Assembly (NCBI GenBank): GCA_945877995.1
Contig: CAMDXD010000067.1
Span: 1 to 13,131, forward strand
Length of the DNA stretch: 13,131 bases
Reading direction: 5' to 3'
Source of the DNA: Bordetella parapertussis
GTDB taxonomy: Bacteria; Pseudomonadota; Gammaproteobacteria; Burkholderiales; CAIKXV01
Position 1 is the stretch's first letter. Every line of letters begins with the position of its first letter. Positions 1 through 5,920 of this stretch are shown piece by piece. The position numbers were made by a program, and so were the translations under genes. The notes below the pieces were generated by a model. That model did not search any database and was not told the DNA's origin. It saw only the letters and a list, made by a program, of their open reading frames with translations.

Positions 1-1186
1 GGATGAACACCATCGCGCAGGGTACGCCCTCGGCGGCGAAGATCATGCAGTCGTGCCCGGCACCGCTCGCCATGTCGGGTGCGTCGATGCCCAGTTCGGA
101 CGCCTTGCGCCGGGCGAGGGCGACGAGCGCGGGATCCATCACTGCGGCGGCTGCCTTCGTGTATGGCCCGAGTTCCAGCGCGACGCCGCGCTCCTGCGAG
201 ATGCGGCGTGCATCGGCTGACAGTGCCGCGTGCAGGTCGGCCAGCACCGCATCGTCGTAGCTGCGGATGTCGAGCGAGAAACGGACCTCGCCCGGGATCT
301 TGGTCATCGTGTGGTGCGCAGCGTCGGTATGGAACTGTCCGATCGTGCAGACCAGGTCGCGTCCCGCAGCCTCGAATGCCTTCCAGAGTGCTTCGACGCC
401 ATGGGCCCACTCGACTGCCGCCAGCAGCGCATCGCGCCGCGCCAGCCGGGGCACGCCGCCGGCATGCCCGTACTGCCCGAGCGCGCGTCCGTGCTTGTAG
501 CGATGGTTGCCGCGGATGCCGGTGACCACGGCGCAGCGGCGCCCTATGTCGACCAGCCACGGTCCCTGTTCGATGTGCACTTCGATGTAGGCGGCGATGC
601 GCGCCGGGTCCAGCTGGCGCCGGCCCGCCTTCACCGCCTCCGGATCGAAGCCGCCCTCGCGCATGTGTTCGGCCAGCGTGCGGCCGGAATCGAAGCGCAC
701 CACGGTGTCGACGACCTCGGACTCGACCCGGCCGAAGGCCATGCGACTGCCGAGGTAGGGTGCCGGGAACCACGACAGCTCCTCGCCGCGAATCGCCATC
801 ACGGTCACGTCCATGCGCGGCGCGATGCTGGCGCGGCGCAGCCACGCCAGTGAAACCAGACCGGCCACCACGCCCGCGGCACCGTCGAAGTTGCCGCCAT
901 GCGGCACTGCGTCCATGTGCGAGCCGAACATCACGCAGGGTGCGCTGCGGTCGCGGCCGGGCAGGGTCATGTACAGGTTGCCAGCGAAGTCGACGCTGCA
1001 TTCGAGCCCGATCTCGCCCGCCCAGCCGCGCGCGAGGTCGTGCGCCATCTGCTCGCCGGGCCCCCAGGAAGCACGCGACACCCCGGGCGGATCTGCGCTG
1101 CCTGCGCGCATCTCGTCGAACAGGCGCGACGCGCGCGAGATCTCGGCGGACAGCTCGATCGGTGCGGTCGAAGTAGACGGACTCAT
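1..1186 (-). CDS. M20-family Zn-dependent amidase/carbamoylase (partial, C-terminus beyond window)
   Basis: This reads as a binuclear metal-dependent hydrolase of the allantoate amidohydrolase / N-carbamoyl-L-amino-acid hydrolase group, which cleaves C-N bonds in carbamoyl or ureido compounds in the cytoplasm. 395 residues are visible; the family is usually about 410, so only the tail is missing. Likely metal ligands are in place: His90 in GSHMDAVPHGG, Asp101 in NFDGAAGV, Glu135/Glu136 in RGEELSWF, His204 in EVHIEQGP and His378 in GAGHDC. The dimerisation-domain signature GEVRFSLDIRS is near residue 299. The start is ATG at 1186 with GGAG (1192-1195) 5 nt upstream. The usual EEGSRF block is EELSWF here, so this is a divergent subfamily and the substrate cannot be named. 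Transcription runs the same way as the helicase gene upstream, with a 106-bp gap. The family call is firm; the substrate is open. Confidence 0.9.
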   Translation of the reverse strand, partial: MSPSTSTAPIELSAEISRASRLFDEMRAGSADPPGVSRASWGPGEQMAHDLARGWAGEIGLECSVDFAGNLYMTLPGRDRSAPCVMFGSHMDAVPHGGNFDGAAGVVAGLVSLAWLRRASIAPRMDVTVMAIRGEELSWFPAPYLGSRMAFGRVESEVVDTVVRFDSGRTLAEHMREGGFDPEAVKAGRRQLDPARIAAYIEVHIEQGPWLVDIGRRCAVVTGIRGNHRYKHGRALGQYGHAGGVPRLARRDALLAAVEWAHGVEALWKAFEAAGRDLVCTIGQFHTDAAHHTMTKIPGEVRFSLDIRSYDDAVLADLHAALSADARRISQERGVALELGPYTKAAAAVMDPALVALARRKASELGIDAPDMASGAGHDCMIFAAEGVPCAMVFI

Positions 1187-1292
1187 CGGTGCTCCGTTGA
1201 TGCACGGGCAGCCAGTCTAGCGCATGGGGCGTGCGCGCATGCCTGCCTGCCCGGGCGCTGCGAAGCGGCGCTCTGCCGTGGCGCAGGACGCT

Positions 1293-2984
1293 TCAGGGCT
1301 GGGTGGGCATCGTGCCGGCCAGCCCGGAAGACCAGCCGTCGAGCCGGGCCTGCAGCACCTTCGCCGACGCTTCCGAAGCGACCAGAACGAGCTTCATCGT
1401 GGCCCGCGTGGCGCCGACGAAGATTCGCCGCACCGCGCGTTCGTCGAGCGTGTCGAAGTCGATCTCGGTCAGCACTACGCAGGGCGCGGCCTGGCCCTTG
1501 AAGCGGTGCACCGAATCGATCAGCACGTCGCCTTCGGTGACCGTCGGATTGCCGAGCAGGTCGTAGCGGCCGGTCGGTGCGCGCAGCGGGTAGGGACCCA
1601 GGCGGTCGAACGGCGCGAGGCGCGAACTCTCCCGCCCGCGGTAGGTAACCACGGCCACATGCGATCGGCGAAAGCCCAGCCCGATGCAGCGGGTGACTGC
1701 GGTGATCGTCTTCGCGATCAGTTCGGCGGTGTCGGCATAGGTGAGTATCTCGACCTCGTAGCCGTCGACCGGGCTGCCGGCTTCCATCGGGTGCGGCAGC
1801 GGCAGCATCCGGTTGAGCGTGTCGACGATCCCGCGCGGCGTGCGGTAGTTGATCTCCGAGCGCAGGCTGGTCCAGCCGGGCAGCGGTACTTCCGGCCGGC
1901 CGTACAGGTTCTGCATCGGATCCTCGAGCCACCAGGCGCGGCCCCCGGGACGCAGCAGCCGCAGCAGGTTCGTCGCCCAGCCGGGCTGGAAATCCTGGCC
2001 CTCGTCGATGATCAGCACGTCGATGCGGGACGCCTCGTCCGGCTGCCATGCATCCAGCGTCTGTTCCAGTCGGGCGAAGGCGCCGGGCTGGCTGAAGTCG
2101 GGACGCTGGCCGAGCGAGCGGGCGACGCGGTCGCCGAGCTGGTGGTAGGTGACCACGTCGCCGCCCTGCGGCGCGATGCGCGCGACATGGTCGGCCAGCG
2201 GCCGGTTGTAGCAGACGAACAGCGGCTTCAGCCCGGCGGCCACCGAATCGCGGAACACCGCGAGCGCAAGCTGGGTCTTGCCCGAGCCGGCGGTGCCGAT
2301 GACGCGCAGCCGGAACGGATCGCAGTCGATGCGGCGTGCCCAGTGCGCGAGTCCGCCGGAGAGCCGGGTGTAGAGCGTCTCGGCCTCGCTCACGAAGGCA
2401 TTCACCTCCGGCACCAGTTGCAGGATGTCGCCGAGGAACCGATGCACCTTGTCGCGCGAGGGTAGTACCTCGTTGCCGGGCCCGGCGGGCGGCAGCAGTT
2501 CGAGGATGGTCGACACCAGCCGGTCCTTGCGCTTCGCATCGATGATGCGTGAAGGATCGATGCCCGCCGTGCCGGGATCCTTCACCGTGTAGTCGGGGCA
2601 GTACAGGACCGCGTCGACGTACGTGGTCTCGCCCTTGCAGAACTGGCGCAGCCGCGCATGCAGTGCGTCGGTCGAGCGTGCCATCTGGAAGGCGACGTGC
2701 TTCTCGCCGCTGGCATAGCGCTTCACGAGGCCGTCGTCGGACTCGTGCAGGAAGCCGGTCTTCTGCTCGACCAGCAGCAGCTTGCCGGTCGGGCCGACGA
2801 TCGCGAAGTCGATCTCGCCGAAGATTGCACGGCCCTTCTGCTCGATGCGCGTCCAGTGCACACCATGGTAGACGGTGTAGTCACCGGGCAGCCCGCCGGC
2901 CAGCTGGCCGAGCGTCTGCAGTTCCCGCTCGGCGGCCCCCGCGTTCGCCAGTTCGCGCCAGCCCTCCGGATGTACGCGTGCCAT
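1293..2984 (-). CDS. NERD domain - superfamily I (UvrD-like) helicase fusion protein
   Basis: A 563-residue protein with two modules. Residues 15-130 look like a NERD (nuclease-related) domain: Glu20, the GEID block (Glu57, Asp59) and VEQK (Glu73, Lys75) form a PD-(D/E)XK-type constellation. Residues 225-545 are an SF1 ATPase/helicase: Walker A GTAGSGKT (230-237), motif II DEGQD (327-331), motif III-like WWLEDPMQN (351-359), motif IV INYRTP (378-383), motif V-like SVHRFKGQ (491-498) and motif VI FVGATRA with Arg527. All core motifs are intact, so an ATP-driven nucleic-acid motor is expected; nuclease activity is inferred. The start is ATG 2984, with GGAG (2993-2996) 8 nt upstream, inside the 3' end of the 76-residue gene 4 bp away, which suggests translational coupling. 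Possible roles are DNA repair, RNA metabolism or defence against foreign DNA; the sequence does not decide between them. Confidence 0.88.
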   Translation of the reverse strand: MARVHPEGWRELANAGAAERELQTLGQLAGGLPGDYTVYHGVHWTRIEQKGRAIFGEIDFAIVGPTGKLLLVEQKTGFLHESDDGLVKRYASGEKHVAFQMARSTDALHARLRQFCKGETTYVDAVLYCPDYTVKDPGTAGIDPSRIIDAKRKDRLVSTILELLPPAGPGNEVLPSRDKVHRFLGDILQLVPEVNAFVSEAETLYTRLSGGLAHWARRIDCDPFRLRVIGTAGSGKTQLALAVFRDSVAAGLKPLFVCYNRPLADHVARIAPQGGDVVTYHQLGDRVARSLGQRPDFSQPGAFARLEQTLDAWQPDEASRIDVLIIDEGQDFQPGWATNLLRLLRPGGRAWWLEDPMQNLYGRPEVPLPGWTSLRSEINYRTPRGIVDTLNRMLPLPHPMEAGSPVDGYEVEILTYADTAELIAKTITAVTRCIGLGFRRSHVAVVTYRGRESSRLAPFDRLGPYPLRAPTGRYDLLGNPTVTEGDVLIDSVHRFKGQAAPCVVLTEIDFDTLDERAVRRIFVGATRATMKLVLVASEASAKVLQARLDGWSSGLAGTMPTQP

Positions 2985-2988
2985 GTGC

Positions 2989-3219
2989 TCAGCTCCGGCG
3001 CAGCGCCGCGGTCGCGGACAACGTCCACGGGCGGCAGACCAGCGCGATGCCCACGCTCAGGCGTTCGCGCCGCGGCAGGGTCGCTTCGAGTTCCGCGGTC
3101 TCGTTGAACTTCGCGGCGAGCCGGTCGAGCTTGCGCTGCATCAGCGCGAGCGACGCGCGCGGCAGCGTGCGCTCGCGCTGTGCGAGGCGCGCGAGTTCGA
3201 ACAGGTCGGTGCTGGCCAT
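2989..3219 (-). CDS. Small uncharacterised protein (76 aa) upstream of the NERD-helicase
   Basis: A short reading frame starting MASTDLFELARLAQ that I do not recognise. Residues 4-45 look helical and amphipathic, with hydrophobic residues spaced about every 3-4 positions and many Arg/Lys, followed by a Glu-rich stretch (ETAELEATL) and a basic tail ending in LRRS. It has no signal peptide, membrane segment or cysteine motif. Support for it being real is positional: it fills the otherwise empty gap on the same strand, ends 4 bp before the helicase ATG, and its end carries the helicase ribosome-binding site. Its own ribosome-binding site is weak. The same frame stays open upstream to an ATG at 3420, but that extension would overlap the start of the divergent hydrolase gene, so ATG 3219 is preferred. 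It could be a helicase partner, a coupling leader, or a non-functional frame. Confidence 0.55.
   Translation of the reverse strand: MASTDLFELARLAQRERTLPRASLALMQRKLDRLAAKFNETAELEATLPRRERLSVGIALVCRPWTLSATAALRRS
2993..2996 (-). promoter_or_regulatory. Ribosome-binding site of the NERD-helicase gene
   Basis: GGAG on the minus strand, 8 nt before ATG 2984 and embedded in the last codons of the small upstream gene. It fixes the helicase start and implies that the two genes share one mRNA. Confidence 0.6.
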
Positions 3220-3313
3220 GGCGTGGCGGCGGCGAAGGTGGGGGGAGGAACGAGGCGATGCGCGGAAGGTATCGCATTGTGATCCTTTTCCCGAAGCGCC
3301 CGGCCATCCGGCA

Positions 3314-3341
3314 TTCGCTACGACCGGTGCCGGACCATTAT
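3314..3341 (+). promoter_or_regulatory. Possible sigma70-type promoter of the DUF1100-like hydrolase
   Basis: TTCGCT (3314-3319) and CATTAT (3336-3341) are separated by 16 bp and lie in the 184-bp divergent spacer 3220-3403. CATTAT matches four of six consensus -10 bases. The -35 is poor. Transcription would begin near 3348, leaving a leader of about 55 nt. This was judged by eye only. No clear promoter for the opposite, minus-strand unit was seen in the same spacer. Confidence 0.25.
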
Positions 3342-3391
3342 CATGTCCTTCCTGCCGCCACGGTCGTGGCCGTAGTCGTGGCAATTCTTCC

Positions 3392-3396
3392 GGAGG
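3392..3396 (+). promoter_or_regulatory. Ribosome-binding site deciding the hydrolase start
   Basis: GGAGG 7 nt before ATG 3404. This strong site selects 3404 as the start, although the frame stays open several hundred bases upstream. Confidence 0.75.
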
Positions 3397-3403
3397 ATCG
3401 AAC

Positions 3404-4603
3404 ATGAGTGCTGTGGACAAGGCTGCCCAGATGGCCGCGCTGCCGGTGCGTGGAGACGAGGACCCGTTCGTGGTGGCGACCGGCGGGTTCTATCGCCGCT
3501 GGTTCAACCTGGTGGACGACATCGGGCCGATGCTGGAGACGGTCAAGGTGCTGAAGAGCACCGAGGACGAGGACTGGGTGCCGACCTGGAGCGCGGTGGC
3601 CGCGCGCTACGAAGCTGAAGCGGAAGCGGCACTGACGCACGGTGACAGCGCGGCTGCGCGCAGCGGCTTCCTGCATGCCAAGACCTACTACAGCATCGCG
3701 CGCTTCCCGTCGCCGTACTGGTCCGGTTCGACCATCTGCCCGCCGACCATGAGCGCGATCAAGACGAAATCCTACGAGGACTACCTGCGCTGCTTCGAAC
3801 GCGCGGCCGCGCTCGGCGAGCATCCGCCCGAGGTGGTGCGCGTGTCGCGCGACGGCATGCATGCCACCGGCCACCTGCGCATCCCGAAGCACGCATCGGC
3901 GACGAACAAGGTGCCGGCCGTGCTCGTGATGTGCGGCGGCGACATGTACAAGGAAGACCGCGAGAAGTACGCCGACGGTGCGATGGCCGAAGGCATCGCG
4001 TCGCTGGTGGTCGATGCACCCGGGACCGGGCAGACCAGTTTCCCGCATGCGCCCGAGTCGGTGGTGGCCTGGCAGGCGGCGCTCGACCTGCTGCAGTCGC
4101 GGCCCGAGATCGACGGTAGCCGGCTGGGTGCATTCGGCGTGAGTCGTGGCGGGCTGTGGGTGATCCGCCTGGCCGCGCACGATGCACGCATCAAGGCACT
4201 GATCTCCTGCGCGCCGGGCGGCGCCGGTTACTGGGGCACCGACGAGGAACGGGCCGAGGCGCGGCGCGCAGCCGAAGAGCGTGCGCGCACCAACTGGTTC
4301 GGCCCGCGCGGCACGCGGCCGCCGGTGAAGCCGATGACCGAGGCGGCCCAGCGCGAGGAGTTCCTGCGCTGGTCGCTGAAAGACCAGGGCCTGCTCGACC
4401 AGCTGACCATGCCGATGTACCTGGTCAACGGCAAGGTCGACCACCTCACCCCGATCGGCAATATCTACCTGCTGCTCGAAAGCGGCCCGGCAACCGGGCG
4501 CGTGGCCCGCATCTACGCCAACGACGGCCATATCGCGGCCCGCAACGAACGCGAATGGGGGCCGGCGGCCTGGCGCTGGCTGCGCCAGCAGCTCGCGGGC
4601 TGA
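3404..4603 (+). CDS. Alpha/beta hydrolase, DUF1100/FrsA-like esterase or C-C hydrolase
   Basis: A 399-residue cytoplasmic serine hydrolase without a signal peptide. Residues 1-145 form a helical, aromatic-rich cap, and the alpha/beta core starts near 150. The catalytic triad is readable: nucleophile Ser247 in the elbow GVSRGG, acid Asp346 in VNGKVDHLTP and base His376 in NDGHIAARN. PAVLVMCGGD (171-180) probably contributes the oxyanion hole. A large N-terminal helical domain joined to a core with this spacing resembles the DUF1100 / FrsA / 2,6-dihydroxypseudooxynicotine hydrolase group, whose members cut esters or C-C bonds in diketone-like compounds. The start is ATG 3404 with a strong GGAGG. 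The gene stands alone, divergent from the small-protein/helicase unit and convergent with the Bug receptor. The fold and triad are clear; the substrate is unknown. Confidence 0.88.
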   Translation: MSAVDKAAQMAALPVRGDEDPFVVATGGFYRRWFNLVDDIGPMLETVKVLKSTEDEDWVPTWSAVAARYEAEAEAALTHGDSAAARSGFLHAKTYYSIARFPSPYWSGSTICPPTMSAIKTKSYEDYLRCFERAAALGEHPPEVVRVSRDGMHATGHLRIPKHASATNKVPAVLVMCGGDMYKEDREKYADGAMAEGIASLVVDAPGTGQTSFPHAPESVVAWQAALDLLQSRPEIDGSRLGAFGVSRGGLWVIRLAAHDARIKALISCAPGGAGYWGTDEERAEARRAAEERARTNWFGPRGTRPPVKPMTEAAQREEFLRWSLKDQGLLDQLTMPMYLVNGKVDHLTPIGNIYLLLESGPATGRVARIYANDGHIAARNEREWGPAAWRWLRQQLAG

Positions 4604-4610
4604 GCGCGCC

Positions 4611-4646
4611 AGGGGCGATACAAGGGGCGGCTAAAGGGGCGGCGTA
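4611..4646. repeat. Three-copy 12-bp tandem repeat after the hydrolase gene
   Basis: Three consecutive 12-bp units begin at 4611, 4623 and 4635. Each starts AGGGGCG and differs only in its last five bases. They lie 7 bp after the stop codon of the hydrolase gene, in the convergent spacer. The G-runs are regularly spaced on the plus strand. I assign no function. Confidence 0.6.
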
Positions 4647-4666
4647 CCGTCCCGCCAGCCTGCCCT

Positions 4667-4684
4667 GTGCGGGTCCGCCCGCGC
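4667..4684. terminator. Weak candidate terminator hairpin between convergent genes
   Basis: A 7-bp stem, with one G-T pair in the plus-strand reading, closes on the loop TCCG. Its core is GCGGG/CCCGC. It sits in the 95-bp spacer between the convergent hydrolase and Bug receptor genes, where a bidirectional terminator would be expected. No T-run follows on either strand, so intrinsic termination is doubtful. Confidence 0.25.
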
Positions 4685-4698
4685 CCTCACCTGCAGGG

Positions 4699-5673
4699 TC
4701 AGTCGAGCTGCAGCTTGCGCGTGCGGATCAGCGTTGCCCACTTCTCATTCTCGGCGCGGACGAATGCACCGAACGCGTCCGCACCGAGCGGGCTCACCTC
4801 GGCGCCGACGCCGGCGAACTTCGCGCGCACATCTGGCGTGTCGAGTGCACGTGCCAGCGCAGTCGACAGCACGGCCACCACATCCTTCGGTATGCCCGCC
4901 GGACCGACCAGCCCCTGGAACCCGACCGATTCCATCGCGCCCAGCCCGAGTTCACGCACCGACGGTACGTCGGGCAGCTGCGGGTCGCGCCTGGCGCCGG
5001 TGACTGCGAGCGCGCGCAGCTTTCCGGCCCGGATCATCGGCAGCAGCGCGCTGCCGGCATCGATCATGACCTGGGTCTGGCCGCCCAGCAGTTCGGCGAT
5101 CGCCGGCGCGCTGCCCTTGTAGGGCACATGGGTCAGCGCAAGCCCGGTCGCGGCATTCATCAGTTCGCCGTTGAGGTGGGTGGACGTGCCGGCGCCGCCC
5201 GAGGCGAAGTTCGCCTTGCCGGCATTGGCCTTCGCCCACCCGATGAAGTCACGCAGGTCCCTGGCCGGATGGTCGGCGCGCGTGACCGCGATGTAGCTGC
5301 CCTGGCTGATCTGCCCGATGTAGGTGAACTGCTTCACCGGGTCGTAGGGCATCTTCGCCTGCAGGTAGGGCGCTATCGCGAACGGGCCGGTATTGGCGAC
5401 CAGCAGCGTGTAGCCGTCGGCATTCGCGCGGGTCAGCTCCGCCGCGGCGATCGTGCCGCCTGCGCCCGGCCTGTAGTCGATGACCAGGGACTGTTTCAGC
5501 GCGTCCTGCAGCGGTGCCTGCACGACGCGTGCGGCGAAGTCGATGCCGCCACCGGGCGGATAGCCGACGATCAACCGGATCGGCTTGGACGGAAATGCCT
5601 GGGCCAGCGTCGGGCCGCCGGCGAGCGCAGCCACCAGTAGCAGGCCGTGCAGGATGGTGTTCAGTCGATTCAT
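4699..5673 (-). CDS. Bug-family (TctC-type) periplasmic solute-binding receptor
   Basis: A 324-residue exported protein. The N-terminus MNRLNTILHG plus a hydrophobic stretch and a cleavage motif AQA before FPSKPIRL is a standard Sec signal peptide cleaved near residue 26. The mature protein opens with the family hallmark PSKPIRLIVGYPPGGGIDFAAR, and contains YRPGAGGTIAA and THVPYKGSAPAIAELLGGQ, all typical Bug/TctC blocks. These receptors capture small carboxylates or other organic acids in the periplasm, usually for a tripartite tricarboxylate transporter. No TctA or TctB membrane gene is present, as is common for orphan Bug genes. An ATG at 5742 would add 23 residues ahead of the signal peptide; 5673 is preferred because GGAGG lies 7 nt upstream. 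The gene diverges from an esterase, and its leader holds a perfect inverted repeat. The ligand is not readable. Confidence 0.93.
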   Translation of the reverse strand: MNRLNTILHGLLLVAALAGGPTLAQAFPSKPIRLIVGYPPGGGIDFAARVVQAPLQDALKQSLVIDYRPGAGGTIAAAELTRANADGYTLLVANTGPFAIAPYLQAKMPYDPVKQFTYIGQISQGSYIAVTRADHPARDLRDFIGWAKANAGKANFASGGAGTSTHLNGELMNAATGLALTHVPYKGSAPAIAELLGGQTQVMIDAGSALLPMIRAGKLRALAVTGARRDPQLPDVPSVRELGLGAMESVGFQGLVGPAGIPKDVVAVLSTALARALDTPDVRAKFAGVGAEVSPLGADAFGAFVRAENEKWATLIRTRKLQLD

Positions 5674-5680
5674 GGCAATG

Positions 5681-5685
5681 CCTCC
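5681..5685 (-). promoter_or_regulatory. Ribosome-binding site of the Bug receptor
   Basis: GGAGG on the minus strand, 7 nt before ATG 5673. It selects this start over the upstream in-frame ATG at 5742 and lies just downstream, in the mRNA sense, of the inverted repeat 5694-5723. Confidence 0.7.
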
Positions 5686-5693
5686 GTCGTTGC

Positions 5694-5723
5694 GGGCCTT
5701 CGAATGCGCGCGTTCGAAGGCCC
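5694..5723. promoter_or_regulatory. Perfect 11-bp inverted repeat in the Bug receptor leader
   Basis: Arms GGGCCTTCGAA (5694-5704) and TTCGAAGGCCC (5713-5723) are exact reverse complements around an 8-bp GC spacer. The repeat ends 20 bp upstream of the receptor ATG, next to its ribosome-binding site. As RNA it would form a very stable hairpin near the start of translation; as DNA it could be a dimeric repressor site. No T-run follows in the receptor sense, so it is not a simple terminator. Confidence 0.65.
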
Positions 5724-5767
5724 ATGCTAAACCGTGTGCCACGGCGAGGGGTGGTCATGTGAGCCAC

Positions 5768-5783
5768 GGGCGAGGCATCGCCC
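5768..5783. promoter_or_regulatory. Short inverted repeat in the divergent spacer
   Basis: Arms GGGCGA (5768-5773) and TCGCCC (5778-5783) enclose GGCA. It is a GC-rich 6-bp dyad between the receptor leader and the candidate esterase promoter. A repeat this short can arise by chance in GC-rich DNA. It is recorded because it sits between two longer dyads. Confidence 0.3.
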
Positions 5784-5788
5784 CGGAC

Positions 5789-5815
5789 CGGCTGGAAATG
5801 ATTGACGACCAGCCG
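5789..5815. promoter_or_regulatory. Dyad flanking a candidate -35 box (possible operator)
   Basis: Perfect 7-bp arms CGGCTGG (5789-5795) and CCAGCCG (5809-5815) bracket 13 bp that contain TTGACG (5802-5807), the candidate -35 of the esterase promoter. A repressor bound here would cover RNA polymerase's -35 contact. No regulator gene is encoded in the window to pair with it. Confidence 0.4.
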
Positions 5816-5831
5816 ACGCGGCTTGGACAAT
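5802..5831 (+). promoter_or_regulatory. Candidate promoter of the esterase/ParA unit
   Basis: TTGACG (5802-5807), 18 bp, then GACAAT (5826-5831) match five of six -35 and four of six -10 consensus bases. Transcription would start near 5838, about 83 nt before ATG 5921. It was found by eye. The AT-rich patch that follows (5835-5866) also holds a poorer minus-strand candidate, TTTGCA (5856-5861) with TATACA (5835-5840) 15 bp apart, that could serve the receptor. Confidence 0.35.
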
Positions 5832-5920
5832 CGGTGTATATCGATTCCATCGCATTGCAAATGATCCGACCTCGCCGCGCGCGCAGGCGAAGAGTCGGTA
5901 GATTCGTTGCTGGGGGACGG

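Noticed and set aside
1220..1241. Two copies of GCGCATG, 15 bp apart, upstream of the M20 amidase gene, with an overlapping near-palindrome.
   Set aside because: The repeats are short and GC-rich, in a spacer where such matches arise easily, with no clear promoter beside them.
1253..1273. A hairpin-like sequence after the helicase stop codon.
   Set aside because: The pairing is good only in the plus-strand sense. On the transcribed minus strand two pairs become A-C mismatches and no T-run follows.
1224..2465. A 413-codon plus-strand open frame opposite the NERD-helicase.
   Set aside because: The helicase motifs lie on the minus strand. The plus-strand product is low-complexity Arg/Ala/Gly/Val-rich sequence.
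3341..4531. A 396-codon open frame on the minus strand opposite the DUF1100-like hydrolase.
   Set aside because: It is rich in Arg/His/Ala/Gly without recognisable motifs and lies opposite a gene with a complete catalytic triad and strong ribosome-binding site. Long antisense frames are expected in DNA this GC-rich.
5724..5752. A sigma54-like GG...GC arrangement (TGGCAC with TTTAGC) upstream of the Bug receptor.
   Set aside because: The GG-to-GC spacing is 11 instead of the required 10, and no enhancer-binding regulator is nearby.
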